Assembly: GCF_001653235.2 (NCBI RefSeq)
Contig: NC_035791.1
Span: 124,001-188,000, forward strand
Source: Pochonia chlamydosporia 170
Taxonomy: Eukaryota; Ascomycota; Sordariomycetes; Hypocreales; Clavicipitaceae
Direction: 5' to 3'
Length of the DNA: 64,000 nt
The position numbers and the translations under genes are program-made. Under the pieces are notes generated by a model. The model searched no databases, was not told the DNA's origin, and worked only from the letters and a program-made list of their open reading frames with translations. Below are positions 44,995 to 57,200 of this stretch, piece after piece. How positions within the stretch are numbered: the first letter of the stretch is position 1; each line of letters opens with the position of its first letter.

Positions 44995-47185
44995 TCACCC
45001 CAGCAGTGGCGCCCGCTTATTACTAGCCGCATGTTGCCCGGCTAGGGTCCAGTCCACTTGGCCCCCATCCCGAAGAGCGAGGCGCCCCATTTCTACCGCC
45101 GCCAAGAGGCAAGCCTTTGATCGCATTTCGACGCCTCCGCCACCGCCAGCAGACACGGACATGCCTCGCTGCTTTGAGAATATCAGGTTGCCGAGTTCTC
45201 CCACCTTTTCCTGCGGCCAAAAGCACGCGGCCACGCAGAGAGGTAAAGGCACCCAGCCAATCTGCTGCATTTTCGCCAGGTCGCGCAGTAGATGGCCCAG
45301 TTTGATGGTCTCGGAGCGGATCTCCTTGAGGTGTGGGATCGGACCCGAGATTACCGTGCGGAGATAGATGACGGCCGTGCTAGTAAAGGCAAGATTGATG
45401 GAGTCGACAAAGGCGGCTTCATCTGTAGTTTTGAGGGCGACGCTGTTAATCCTGGTGGTGATGTCCTCGAGTGACTGCAGGATGTGGCACCCCTTGGTGG
45501 CCAATTCCATGACGTTGAGCTTCTTTTCCTTTTCCAAATCCAGCTTCCAGTGGCGGAGACAAAGTATCTGGTAGAACAGAGCGACAATGTCCTTGCGGCA
45601 GCCCGGTGCGCCACCTGCGGGCAATGTATTTGAGGCGATGAGGCTGTCGTAGTCAATAGTGAGGTGCAACTTGCCTCCTGTTGAAACTGCCCCTACAATA
45701 TCAAACCAAACCAGCTGGCCAACAAGGGCCTTAGCTGCCGCGGTGTACACGTGCAGAGCCGATGTAGTAGCTTCCCCCCTGTCAGCTATTTCGTCCAAGT
45801 TCATGGCAGCAAGATTCGATCAGAAGCTGGGCAAACGCCGCAACTTGCTGCAAGCACTCTTGCCAGAGCAACGATGTTGCGTTGAGAATCTGTTTCGACA
45901 TGTCAGCTATTAGGGTTCTAAGGCTCTCCTGCAGGGTTCAAATCTTTACTTTAAGATGAATCGTCTGCACCAGACACGTGCAAGCAACAATTACCTGCTC
46001 TGCCTGACGCTCCTGGTCACCAATGGATAGCGTTGCAAGTACCGACGGAATGCACAGAACAGCATCCACCGCGTTCCTTAACAAGTCGGCGCATTCTATA
46101 TTTGCTGTATTGTCGTCGCGAGTGGCGTATCGTCTATATGCCTTTGCCAGCGTTAAAGTTGTCTGTAGCACAGGCGCTAACGTGAGCAGTAGGAAGCGCA
46201 TCCAGCGATATTGTTCGCCGCCGTGATCGATAAGCTGAGCCGGTAGCACGTCCTCTGTATAATATGATAAAAGCAGAGCATCTTCTGCAGTGAGCATACC
46301 TTAAAAGTTGATGTTAGCATCGTAAAACACAACCAGCCTGAGAAGGCCGCTCGCAGAGTTGAAAAAAAAAAAAAAAATACCTCGGCTGGGAGACACACGA
46401 CAGAACCAATCACTATCGCTTTCCATCATGCTAGAACTACCAGTAGAACAGTTCATCGCGCTGTTGTGGCTCGTAGAATACGTGTCAGGTGGCTCAACCG
46501 ACTTGCCATGTCTAGGCGCCGTCCGTGCAGCTTCTACGCTTTCGAGAACGGTATTTTGAGACGACGTGTCTCCCAAATCGTTGTGCGGCGATAGCGTCGG
46601 CCATGAATATAATTGCAAAGAAAGTTTAGGAGAGAGAATGGCGTCTTGCTTGGGACCGTATTCGCCGCACCACATTGCAAAATCAAGGGCAGACCCTTCC
46701 ACGACCGAACCCAGGCTAACTGTGGTATCGATGCCAGTGGTATCCAAGCCACTGGTAGCCATGTTGTCCGTAGTACACCATCCACTATCTACATGTTGAT
46801 GTGCCCTAAGACTAATATCCCCAAGATCCATGTTCTGCTGCCGAGTGCCGTCTCCTGCTTGCCGCAGGTCGTTGGACAGCTGCGAATCACTCGAAGCTAA
46901 TACCATCGCCGATTGTGAAGAGTAAGATGATAATTTCGTTCGTCGATGGGAACGTGCTGCGATTTGTTTCTTGATCTTGAAGGCTGCGTCGCGTTCGAGG
47001 ACTCCTCGATCCATCCATACCGGCTTCGGCCCATATGCACACTCGATTTGCAGCTGGTTGCAGTTCCGACAGCACGGGCGTGTTTCATCGCACTTCTTCC
47101 GTCTAAGACGACAGGTCCAGCACCCATTCATGCTGCGCACGCCAGCTGCTGGCGCTGGCGCCGTCGTCGTTCCAGTACCGGGCAT
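44995..47185 (-). CDS. Zn(II)2Cys6 transcription factor, multi-exon
   Basis: Nuclear fungal-type regulator. ATG 47185; the zinc cluster is CWTCRLRRKKC followed by CCRNCNQLQIEC, with spacing C-x2-C-x6-C-x5-C-x2-C-x6-C. A basic linker (KKQIAARSHRRTK) and a Ser-rich region follow. A first intron starts with GTAT and a run of 16 T at 46380-46362 and ends near 46304. The next exon contains YTEDVLPAQLIDHG and RWMRFLLLTLAP. Another intron lies near 45935, and the last part (from about 45804) reads ALVGQLVWFDIVGAVSTGGK, GCRKDIVALFYQI and ends NKRAPLLG. The C-terminal half looks like the Fungal_trans_2 type regulatory domain. Its position upstream of the ABC transporter makes that gene a plausible target. 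Confidence 0.85.
46362..46377. repeat. Homopolymer A16 (T16 in transcript) just inside an intron
   Basis: Sixteen consecutive A on the plus strand. In the transcription-factor transcript this is a T16 run starting 3 nt after the 5' splice site. Confidence 0.85.
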
Positions 47186-48426
47186 AAATTTGCGGATGGC
47201 TTGCTCGGAGACTTTCTAAGATCTCTAGATTGCACCAAAAATAACGATCTGGCGACGGCAGCTATCGTAACCAAATGAACAATCGTATCTCTCCCCCCCG
47301 TAGCTCGACCCCGCGATTCGGCTAGTCAGCGAGCATGGCTAGCCGAGTTATGCCAACCTTAGCTCGGCGAGATCCGAATATGGTCGTGGCTTAAGTATGA
47401 CATGCTGCGTGGCGGTATAAAGCAGATAGATCTCGGGTAAGTGATGGGGGGGGTCCCAGGGAGTTTCAATATTCGTCTTTACGCCCACCGGATGCTAAGA
47501 TCTGCAAGGAAGAGCTCCTGTATGCCCCTGTCAAGCTATGACGCTAAAAGGTAGGGTCGCTAAGGTTTGACATTTTGGCGCTCGTTGTCAGCCAATGAGG
47601 CTGCGCTGTGCTTATGTGTTGGTGATATGAAGTCTGGTGCCACACACACTAATAGGGTTAGCATTGAAGCAACAACGCGGACGAGGCTGGGTGCTAACAC
47701 CGCTTCCACCCGGGTTCAACAAGGTAATTTCATAAAATTACCTGAAATAGGGGTCATTACTTCACGGGCCGTGCCACTGGCGCGGGAGTTGGAGTAAAAA
47801 TAAAACCTGGGGTCAGGCAGCGCACGGACGAAAAATGGGTAGTTTACTAAATTACATTGTACCCTTTGCACATTATACTCGCTTGGACTATTACATGTAT
47901 TTGGAATTTGGGGGCGGCAAAGCGGGTCTTCCTGGGTGGCGCAGGGCGCAGGGGATGCAGCCGAGGAGACCCTGGCTGACTGCGATATTTTAAAATGGAA
48001 GTCAGGGTAGGCTTCAGATAGTATATAAGAATCGGGGTATTGCACTAAGGCAATATTATTATACTCGTTAAGCGAGATTGGGCAACGCCCAATCTCAGCC
48101 CAACCAGAGACAGAAGGCAACACAAGATAATTAATTAATTCACTGAATACAAGGAAGCTGCTACGTTGACCCTATCGTGATTTAAGATTCTTGTAGCGTT
48201 TCCAACAGAACCCTAGGTCGAACCTTTCGCTTCCCGCGCGATGCGCGATATGTAGAAAGCGGGCTCGTCTCACGTCACATTGTTAATCGATATGGCAGCT
48301 AGTGGTGCAAAGCGAAATAGTGGTAGCACGCGAGGATGTCATAACAAACCTGGCCAACTGCTAATCAGGCCTGATCGGTCAAGCTGTACGGATTCATTCA
48401 TCTCCTCTTCTGCAACCCATAACTGA
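47186..48426. promoter_or_regulatory. Divergent intergenic region, transcription factor/HET gene
   Basis: About 1.2 kb between the two divergent start codons. A minus-strand frame of 135 codons at 47716-48123 has no recognisable domain and I do not call it a gene. No repeat was identified. Confidence 0.5.
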
Positions 48427-50391
48427 ATGACTTTAGCCAAACATCGCCGTTCTGGCGAAGGCGACAACGAGGAGACGACTGCCCACAGGCGAAAGAGCCC
48501 TAGAATTCAAGAGACCCTCAACAAACAACACCCAGAACACACGCCAAGAGCGAAATCCAAGCCATTATGCGGAAGGCCACGGCCGCAAGAGATACAAGGC
48601 GTGAAGAGACAGCGAACCGCAAGAGGAGGGAGACAGGCCAGCTCCACGCAGAATGCAGAGCGTCGCACTAATGTGAACACCAAAAGGGCGTCTCGGGATG
48701 CTGGTACTTCCGGATGGATTCACAAAAGCTTTAGTGCTGAGCCGTATGATGGGAATTATGATCCGTATCAAGATGATCCGCTGTATTATAAAGAGCAGCC
48801 GGATTATCGGCCGATTCATCGGGTTAGGCGTGCTTTAGGGGATCCACCGCGATGGCCTAGACTTGCCGAAATCCCTTCAACTGAAAGTCCTCCGTACTTC
48901 GCATTACTACGCCAATGGCTCCAGGAGTGTGACAAATATCATGAAGAGCGGAGTTTTCTTGGACCCGATGGCTGGGAAATATTTCCAAGTCGAAGCCAAT
49001 GCAAACCCCGTACACGATTCTGGCCGACAAGAGTCATCTTTGTCGGTGATTCAGACTCCCCAATGTTGGAACTCTGGGAGACAAAGTTAAAACAAGAAAG
49101 CCTGCTCCAAGGAGGTAGCTATATTGCGCTATCCCATTGTTGGGGTCGTCAAAGCAGTGAAGAAAAGAAGCAGTTCTGCACAACCTCAGAAAATTACAGT
49201 CAACGATTGAAAGAATTCACCATACATGAATCGCTGAAGACGTTCCACGACGCTGTTAAAGTCACGCGAGCACTTGGGATCCAGTATCTTTGGATCGACG
49301 CTCTCTGTATAGCTCAACCTCTTCAGGGGGGAAACGTGAGCGACTGGGATACTGAAGCTAAGCTCATGGAACTGGTCTATGGCTCAGCTTATTGCACTAT
49401 TGCTGCTACTTCGGCGGAGAACTGGAAAGAGGGTTTTCTTAGGCGGCCGAAAATGCCTCGTTACAGCTACGGAAGAAGGAGAGACATCGATAACCGCGAT
49501 TACGGCAGGAGCACTAAGAGGGATTTCATTGAGAAAGTGATCGACGGCCCACTAAATCAGAGAGCTTGGGTATTACAAGAACTTGTGCTGTCCCGTCGAG
49601 TCATCCACTTTACTAAAACTGGCATATATTGGAGTTGTGGCCGAGGCGCAGCCTGTGAAAACGCTGGGGTAATTGCGGAACCAGGGCGGGGTGACAGCTT
49701 CATTTTTGACCCAGACTTTCCAAAATCTCTGATAAACTGGGGCTACCGTTTCATCTTGCAAGCTATTAAAATGCTCTTCGAAATGTATGCAGGACGTCGT
49801 CTCACCTACAATTCAGATAGGCAGATTGCGATTTCTAGCTTAGTGAAGCGTATGGAAAGTGTCTTAGACACTAAATGTCGACACGGCATCTTCGAATCCT
49901 ACCTTCACCGGCTCCTTCTATGGCAACACTTCGACAAAACCGACAAAAAGGAAACGAATTACAAAGATCAGGGCTTGCCGTCGTGGTCTTGGATGACATA
50001 TTCTCGCGTTAGTTTCCCCCCGCCAGACCTCTACTTGAAACTTGTAAGCCGTGCGGACCTGCAAATTGACCCTAAACGGCAAAATATATTGCTTGTCCAA
50101 ATCAGAGAGTTTCAGAGCTGTAGAATGGCACGACAGGGGAGTCAACGTCTCATTCTAGACGCAGGCTCAAAGGAGGTAGGGTTTTTATCGTTCGATATGG
50201 ATATCAACGAACATTTTTGTTATTGTGTTGTTATTGGAATAAAAGTCGACAAAGCGGAAGATGCTGAGAAGACTTACTACATTTTACTTGTGAAGGAAAC
50301 ACTCTTAGAGGACCAGTACGAAAGAGTTGGAATTGGGATGATTAAGTCACGCTGCGTATCTCAAAAGTTTTACAAAGGGGAGCTTCTCTGA
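48427..50391 (+). CDS. HET-domain (heterokaryon incompatibility) protein
   Basis: Single-exon gene, ATG 48427, 654 aa. The N-terminal 130 residues are basic and low-complexity (Arg/Gln/Glu-rich) with a Tyr/Asp/Pro-rich stretch. The HET domain starts near residue 232 with YIALSHCWGRQ, continues IQYLWIDALCIAQ (about 285-297) and AYCTIAATSAENWKEGFLRR, then LNQRAWVLQELVLSRRVIHF. These are the standard HET core motifs. Such proteins act in non-self recognition and programmed cell death in filamentous fungi, but many paralogues have no known role. The C-terminal half has GLPSWSWMTYSR, common in this class. No NACHT or repeat domain is seen. It directly borders the retroelement block. Confidence 0.92.
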   Translation: MTLAKHRRSGEGDNEETTAHRRKSPRIQETLNKQHPEHTPRAKSKPLCGRPRPQEIQGVKRQRTARGGRQASSTQNAERRTNVNTKRASRDAGTSGWIHKSFSAEPYDGNYDPYQDDPLYYKEQPDYRPIHRVRRALGDPPRWPRLAEIPSTESPPYFALLRQWLQECDKYHEERSFLGPDGWEIFPSRSQCKPRTRFWPTRVIFVGDSDSPMLELWETKLKQESLLQGGSYIALSHCWGRQSSEEKKQFCTTSENYSQRLKEFTIHESLKTFHDAVKVTRALGIQYLWIDALCIAQPLQGGNVSDWDTEAKLMELVYGSAYCTIAATSAENWKEGFLRRPKMPRYSYGRRRDIDNRDYGRSTKRDFIEKVIDGPLNQRAWVLQELVLSRRVIHFTKTGIYWSCGRGAACENAGVIAEPGRGDSFIFDPDFPKSLINWGYRFILQAIKMLFEMYAGRRLTYNSDRQIAISSLVKRMESVLDTKCRHGIFESYLHRLLLWQHFDKTDKKETNYKDQGLPSWSWMTYSRVSFPPPDLYLKLVSRADLQIDPKRQNILLVQIREFQSCRMARQGSQRLILDAGSKEVGFLSFDMDINEHFCYCVVIGIKVDKAEDAEKTYYILLVKETLLEDQYERVGIGMIKSRCVSQKFYKGELL

Positions 50392-50650
50392 AAGGGAATT
50401 GCTAAAGAGGCCTGACATTTTAGCTACGGGGGCTAACACTAATGCGCCAACCCACTACACTACTACTATATCTGGGCTAACTAGGTATTTTCTTAATATA
50501 GAACGATTTGCTAAGTTGGATATTATGTTTGGACAGTCTTTAATTGTACGCACCCGAATCTCTATTTGTACGCACTGTGACGGGTTAGACCCTGAAGGAG
50601 ACTCGGCCGAAGGCCTTATTGCGTCGCCACAATATAGTTAATCGCAACCG
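50392..50650. other. HET gene 3' region; no further gene seen
   Basis: A short frame at 50399-50641 has no motifs. The sequence then turns AT-rich at the edge of the retroelement. Confidence 0.45.
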
Positions 50651-53600
50651 TGGTTGTAATACCTATGTCTAATAGTTGCCTATATAACTAACATTATAGT
50701 TAGTACATATAGAGGATATTACAGGAGAGATCTAGGGGATCTCTCCTTTTATTTTATTAATTCTTCCTCTTTATAATAATATTATTAGGTAGATTAAATA
50801 AGTCTTTTTAAACTCTTATATTAGGAAGAATTTACCTTATATAACTTGTATATTTACTTGTGCTTAAGTAGTAGCTTTAGTATTTACTTACTTAAGCATT
50901 TATTAGAACCCTATAATAACCTATATAAACTATAGATAAGTAGAAGGCTTAAAAATAAGCAATAATAATAATAATAATAAATAAATAAGTAGGAGTTAGC
51001 CTCTAGGAGCAAGAGATAAGACATCTAGACTAGAGCCTCTAGCATAATAGAATAGAATAAGACAAACTAATAACTAGTCTAATAATAGAATTAATAAATT
51101 AAGACAGAGAATCTCCTAGGAGAAACACGCAGTTAATACTATAAATAATAAGCTAGATATTAGAATAACTCTAAATCCTATATATAAAGCAAGAGAATAA
51201 TTAGGAAGCTATATAAGCATAAATCTAAGCTCTATAATTAGCTATTACTATACTATTTATAACTTCTTACCCCCTAATAGTTAGACCTAAACCTATATAA
51301 CTAGGCTTAGCTAATAAAGCTATAAAAAGAAAACTAATACTCTCTAATCTATAGAGATTTAATAGGAACCGCTAAAAGTTCTAAACTTAGTAACTTAAGA
51401 TATAGAGTAAGCTCTATATAGATAGATTAGCTATAGAAAGTCCCTTTAACTAGTTTGTGTATATCTATGCCTAGTTAGACTAGGCCCCTTAAGGGATAGC
51501 TGCTATATTCTTTAAGAAAGGCGCTATAAAAGGCTATTATACCCTAGACTAGTTCTTAGAGTACCTAGTAACCTACTATAGTAACCTAAATAGCTAATAG
51601 CGCGCTATAAGCTAACTAGAAATAATAAGGCAGAAGGATAAGGAGAGCTTTACTGCCTTTCTCCCTAAGTTTAAAAAGGAGTTATTAGATAGTAGGAGAG
51701 TAACCTAGAATAACTTAGTGCAAATTAATAGCTTAAAGCAAGCTATTAATCTAACCCTATAAGCATACTTAGTAGGCTAACTAAATTTGCTAATAACCTA
51801 CTCTAAGTATATAAATACACTCTAGAACCTAGGCGCTAACCTTAATAAATACCGCCTTTATAGTAGATAGAACTAATATTAGAACCTATCTTAACTGCAA
51901 TAAAGTAACTATAGTAAATTAAAGCAAGCTACTATAGAAGCGCTCTCCCTAGACCCTATAGACTAGAAAGGGATAAAGCTAAACGCTATAGGTTCTAATT
52001 AGAGAGCTAAATAGGCTTTAGCTAAAGAGCTCTAATAATAGAAGGATAAAAGAGCATGCCTATGCTATAGCCTTAATAGACACTTTATTAGGCAATATAA
52101 ACTAAAGCTAGTAATTCTACCTATAAAAGCTTTAAGAACCTAAGCAAAAATAGGTAAAGAGAGTTTAGGGGAAGATTTAGGGGATTTAGGAAAAGAATAG
52201 CTCTTAGCTAAAAATATAACTAAGAGCAAATAAAGAGCCTTAACTTATAAGGACTAAGAGACTACCTAGCAGAGAGTATACCCTTTAGTATTTCCACTTT
52301 AGTAGATAATATAGCTTTTATATTCACATTAGTAAATATAGGTTATATATCTTATAGTATAATTAATAAATATTTTATATAAAGGAATAAACTTTAGTGT
52401 ATTTTAATCCCCCTATAAGAAGTAATAGCTTTTAATAGAGACTAAGGCACTATAACTTTAGAAATTATAAGTATTTAAATAGATATTAATAGACACATAC
52501 AGCATAAAGTTTGCTTGTATTTTGTTAGCCTAAAACGAACACACCTAAGAGCTTAGAGCGCCCTGCAAAATACTGCACTTACACGCAACTTATTAGCAAT
52601 TTAGTCTAGATTATTACTTCCCTTTAGTTTAAGTAGTTAGAATCCTTCTAATTGCCTAGATTAAATAGTATTTAATTCTTAATTGCTTTAGTCTTCCTGG
52701 AAGACTTTCCTAATATTATTTGGTAGTGCGCCTCTGTGAGGTGTAGCACGTAGTAAAGAAAGGCGCTTTTAGGCTAGATAGTTAAAAATCTCCCGCTTGC
52801 TTGGATTAAATAGTATTTAATCTTTAATTGCTTTAGTCTTTTTGGAAGACCTTAGCAATATTATTTAGTAGTGTGCCTTTGTAAGGTATAACCTGTGGCA
52901 AAGAAAGGTATTCTTAGTTAATAAGGGATTTAGTAAATAAGCATTAAATGTATTAAGTAAATAGCTCTAGTTAAGAAAATCGCGGTTAAGTCTGTTAATT
53001 ATGTGTGGTCTAGCTAGAGGGGGCAAAACCTCCCTTTTATCTGTGTGGTAGCTATAAGATCAAATGAAAACACTAAGTCCCTTTTTCCTATCCCTTGTCA
53101 AGCCACCAGGTGTGAGCAATTCCGCCCACATAGTATATTATACCCAAAATAGATAACCACAATATAATTATAGAACTAGCTTAGATAAAAGACTAAGAAG
53201 TTACTATCTATATAAAGGAAGAGTACTTAGAAATTAGGCTATAATAGCTAAGAATAGAAAATAACATAAAAGGCATAATAAGAGGTCTATATACCTAGAT
53301 ATCTAGGATAGAGTTCTACGCTTAGACTTAACGCGCAAGAAAGAACACCTAAGTCTAGATATTCTTAGCAAGCTTAGTAGATATTAATAAGGCCCTTTAA
53401 TAGAAAATTATTATAGACCTATATATAAGGCTCCCTTAATAATACTAAGAATTCTAAGCACTATTTAATAAGTTCTAGGCTAATAAACTACTACCCTTAA
53501 GACTAGAAGTAAACTACTAAATCTAACTAGAGCAAGCAAATAGAAAGAATGCTAAGGTTCTATAGGGACTACTATATAATATATTAAGAGATAAGCTCTT

Positions 53601-53960
53601 AGTGCTCTAGAAGACCTTAATAAAGCTACTAGATAAGAACTTTATCTAAGTAAGTAACTCTCTAGCTGCTACTCTAGTTCTATTTATTAAGAAACTAGAA
53701 GGAGGTCTATACTTCTATGTGAATTACTAAGAGCTAAATAGAATTATGCGTAAAGATTATTACTCTCTCCTGCTAATTTATAAGACCCTTTATAATATTA
53801 GAAAAGCAAAATAATTTACTAAGTTAGATATTATTACTGCCTTTTATAAGATATAGATTTAGAAGGGAGATAAATAGAAAATAGCCTTTAGAATAAGGTA
53901 TAAGCTCTTTAAATAGCTTATTATGCTCTTTAGACTAGGGTTAGCATTATTATCTAAAAG
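50651..53960 (+). mobile_element. RIP-degraded Ty3/gypsy retrotransposon, RT truncated
   Basis: Relics of gag and pol lie in order on the plus strand, full of TAG/TAA stops in Trp and Gln positions. A gag stretch near 51640-51690 reads ESFTAFLPKFKKELLDS. A degenerate zinc knuckle (CLCYSLNRHFIRQYK-like, with Cys lost) lies near 52060-52105. The reverse transcriptase at about 53580-53945 reads LLDKNFI*VSNSLAATLVLF, then FYVNY*ELNRI, KDYYSLLLIYKTLYNI, and FTKLDIITAFYKI. The homology stops around 53960, before the YxDD motif, so the 3' half is missing or lies elsewhere. LTR ends could not be set with confidence. An unrelated repeat segment (52490-53150) seems inserted between the protease and RT regions. 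Confidence 0.75.
52490..53085. repeat. Repeat family copy 1, less mutated, with internal tandem repeat
   Basis: This segment (TTGTTAGCCTAAAACG... through the GATTAAATAGTATTTAAT units) recurs, strongly AT-shifted, at about 63380-63955. Inside it two units of about 115 bp start at 52659 and 52804 with GATTAAATAGTATTTAAT and share GCTTTAGTCTT...GGAAGAC. It sits between the gypsy protease-like and RT-like parts. Confidence 0.7.
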
Positions 53961-54054
53961 CTATCTTGCCAGACTAATTCTAACTAAGCTAGATAGATAG
54001 GTTGCAAAAGGAAAGCTAGCAAACTAAGTACACAAAAAGAGGGGTTTTTAGAGA

Positions 54055-54245
54055 ACCTTAGAGGTAGATAGAGAGAATAGAGGGAATAGTAGAGAGAGAA
54101 TAGATAGATAGAAAGACAGAAATAGAGAGACTAGATAGAATAGATAGAAGATAGATATAAAAGATAGAAATAGATAGAGAGAAAGAGAGGGAAAAGAAGA
54201 AAAGGGAAGGAAAAGAAGGAAAGAAAAAGAAGGGATAGAAAATTA
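54055..54245. repeat. Purine-rich (GA) simple sequence
   Basis: About 190 nt almost free of C on the plus strand, with AGATAGA, GAGAGAA and GGAAAAGAAGG runs. It directly follows the truncated gypsy RT and precedes the 3' end of the minus-strand non-LTR element. Confidence 0.7.
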
Positions 54246-57200
54246 GGTGGCCTTAGCTGCCTTAGATGCTCTATTCTTTGCTAGTTGGGTCCGCGTTGCA
54301 AGCCAGCTAGCCTCTTCTACGGGTGGTTTTTTCCCACTAATAGAGAGAGCTGCGTGGGCTCTATACTTGGCTAGCGTAATCCCAATAGAATTATCCATCT
54401 AAGTAGAAGCAGTAGGGCCCACAGCATCCTAAATTTCCCTATAGTGTTTAGCAGAGACCTTCTCTAGAAGGCCCCCAGCTAAAAAAATAAGAGGCCTAAA
54501 GATAGAGCCTAAAGCCCTATATTTCCGGCTTTTCTCAGCTGCAGCTTCCAAAAGGGTGCTATAGGGGTCTTCCCTACAGGAGGCCTTATTTACAGCTACT
54601 ATCTGTACGTTATAGAAGTACTTGGTGCCAGATAGGGCAACTATAAAATTAGGTCTCTTCTAAACGCCTTCTGCTAGATTAGAGGGTTCTTCCCTAACTT
54701 CCAAGCTAGCCCAGCTAGATAGTGCTTTTATAAGGGCACAAGTAACTTAGTTATAGCGGGAGGTCTACTTTCTATCTGCTACCTTACAGCAGTCTTTGTG
54801 GTTAATAGAGGCTAGGGCCCCGCAATAGCTATAGGGGCTATCCCTATTTCCTACGGGAAGGAGCAGTTAGCTGCAAAGGGATTCTGTGACTTTTGGGTCT
54901 GTAAGACAGAGAGTCTTTGCAGTAGGTAGCACATCTAGCCACTTTTGCCCTAGATAGCTAGTATTTTCCACCCTAGCTCTCTTTTCAGAGGGTTCTAGGG
55001 TTAAGTCTAGGAAGGAAAGAGCGCTAGAATTAGCTTCTACTAGAACCTTCTAAATAGACAGGACCTTAGTAGGGCTAGCTATGGGAATCCATCCTAGAAT
55101 TCGGTCTAGCGTTAGCTAGGAGGCTACCCTAGCTGCCTGGAAGATTCCGTCAGCTAGGTCTGCGTGGAGAGGAATTCTAAGGCCTCCCTCCCTAGCTGGA
55201 AGACCTATTAGGAGGGGATTTATCCTATTCTTAGAAGGTTCTAGGTTTCTATAGCCTATAGAGGCTAGAGGCCTAGTAGCCCTAGTAGCTAGAGCCCTAA
55301 TTTAGCTGCAAATAAGAGAGTTAAGCTCCCTCTAAAGGTCCCTAAGGCCAGCTAGGTCTAGCTATCTTAGAAGATGCCTTAGAAGGAGGTATATACTTCC
55401 CCTAAGAAGCAGTAGGAAATACTACTTAGGAATTCCTTCTAAGAGAGCTAGAACTCTTTAGAAGTCCTTAATCTTCCCCTCTAGAAAGGACCTTCTAGCA
55501 GCTAGGAGTCCTATAAAGAACCCTAAGGCAGCTAGTTCTTCCTTTCTAAGGGATTCCACAGAGGCTTTCTTGCTCTTTTGTCGGTTAAGAGAGGCGGGGG
55601 ATTTTTGGAAGACCCTTTGGACGATATCTAGGGTCTCTCCCTTTGGGTCCTTTTCTAAGATAAAGATATTATCTAGGTAGGCCATAATAAGAGCGTCTAG
55701 AAGAGCCTTAGTAAGAGTCTCTAGCGTTAGATGGATTCCTAGGGAGAATAGAAGGGGACCTAGAGAGTCCCCTTGCCAAATTCCTTCGCTAGAGGCTAGG
55801 GCAGTTCTAGAAGGTATAATAAGGAGAGACAGGCTATTATAGGCCTAAGTGACTGTCTTATAGAGAGTAGGGGCGTATTTTAGGGTGCTTCCCGCAATAG
55901 CCCCTCTTCCCAGCCGGTTAAAGGCGTTTACTAAGTCTAGGATTAAGACTCTTTTATAGCCCTTAGGGTTCCTTCTAGCTAGGGCTTCCTACAGCAGAAA
56001 GAGAATAGGCTCTACCCCTTCTAGGTTGTAAACTCCTAGCTAGGTAGGTAGCAGCATCTCTATCTTAAAGGCCCTAATTAGGATAGCCTTAGTAGCTATT
56101 TGGTAAAGAAGGTCCCCTATTGTGATAGGCTAGACCCTCTCTCCTGTCTTTTCTAGCCTAATAAGGCAGGCAGCACAGAGCAGGAATAACCTAGGTGCTA
56201 TGCCCTGCCTAATTATATCGGCTAGCAGCCTTAGAAATCCCAGAAAGCTAGCATCCCTAGTAGCTATATCTATAAGGGACCTATCCTAGCTGCTAAGACC
56301 GGGTGCCTTTTCCCTACTTATAGAGGAGATAGCTTCTAGGATAGCTTTCTTTGTAATAGGTTGCCCGGCTGTAGGCCTTACCTTCCCATTAAAGGGGTTT
56401 TTGGGCCCTATTAGGTGTTTTTCCCTAAGGGAGGCCCTATTTTCCTTGGTATCCTCTGCAATAGGAGTCCCATCATAGAGAGCCTTAGCAGCCCTCCCTA
56501 GAAATCCCCTCTCTAGAAGCTTAATAGCCTATCTTGCTAGTGTCCGCTACATTAGAGCGTCTTCTAGAGGGATAGAGGCTTCTAGGTTAATAGAGTTAAG
56601 GTTTTCAGGGAAGCCCCTTAGGATCTATCCTATCTTTTAATCCTTCTAAAGAGCTAGTCCTAGCAGCTAGGAAAGGACTAGGATGGGAAGGAGGGTTCTT
56701 TCAGAGGGTTTTTTGAGGAATCCCTCTGTAGACCTCTTTGTAGCCGCTATAAAAAGCACTACATGCCTCGCGTGGAGCCTCTTTTCTGGGATAGGAATCT
56801 TAGAGAAGGCTAGCAGTCTTTTCATAGAGGGAGCCTCTAAGAGGGGAGCTGTGATCTTGTCGTGCTGGGCAGCCAGGCTTGCTGTGGGAAGGTCTAGAAT
56901 AATGAAGGGATTAGACGGAGGGGGAGGGAAAGGGAGAGAGTCTGTCTCTTAGGAGGGCCCTAGGGAAGAGTCCTGCGAGAAAGCTAAGATAACCTCTTCT
57001 ATTAACGGACTAGAAGACCCTAGGGGGGGCCTCTGGAGACAACGGGTATTATGGGGGGTCTTCTGAGAATTCCCGGGCTAAAGGGGCCCTATTTTCCCTC
57101 TCTATCTGGCTTTTGATAGCCTAAATAGAGGGAAGGGAATCCGAAGAGGACGCAGATTGGGTTCTCGGCCAGGAGCAGGATTGGGGGTCTTCCAGGGAGT

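Noticed and set aside
47716..48123. Minus-strand frame of 135 codons
   Set aside because: No recognisable motif, no supporting context, and it lies in a promoter region.
56683..56952. Plus-strand frame of 89 codons
   Set aside because: Antisense to the retroelement, which is read on the minus strand.
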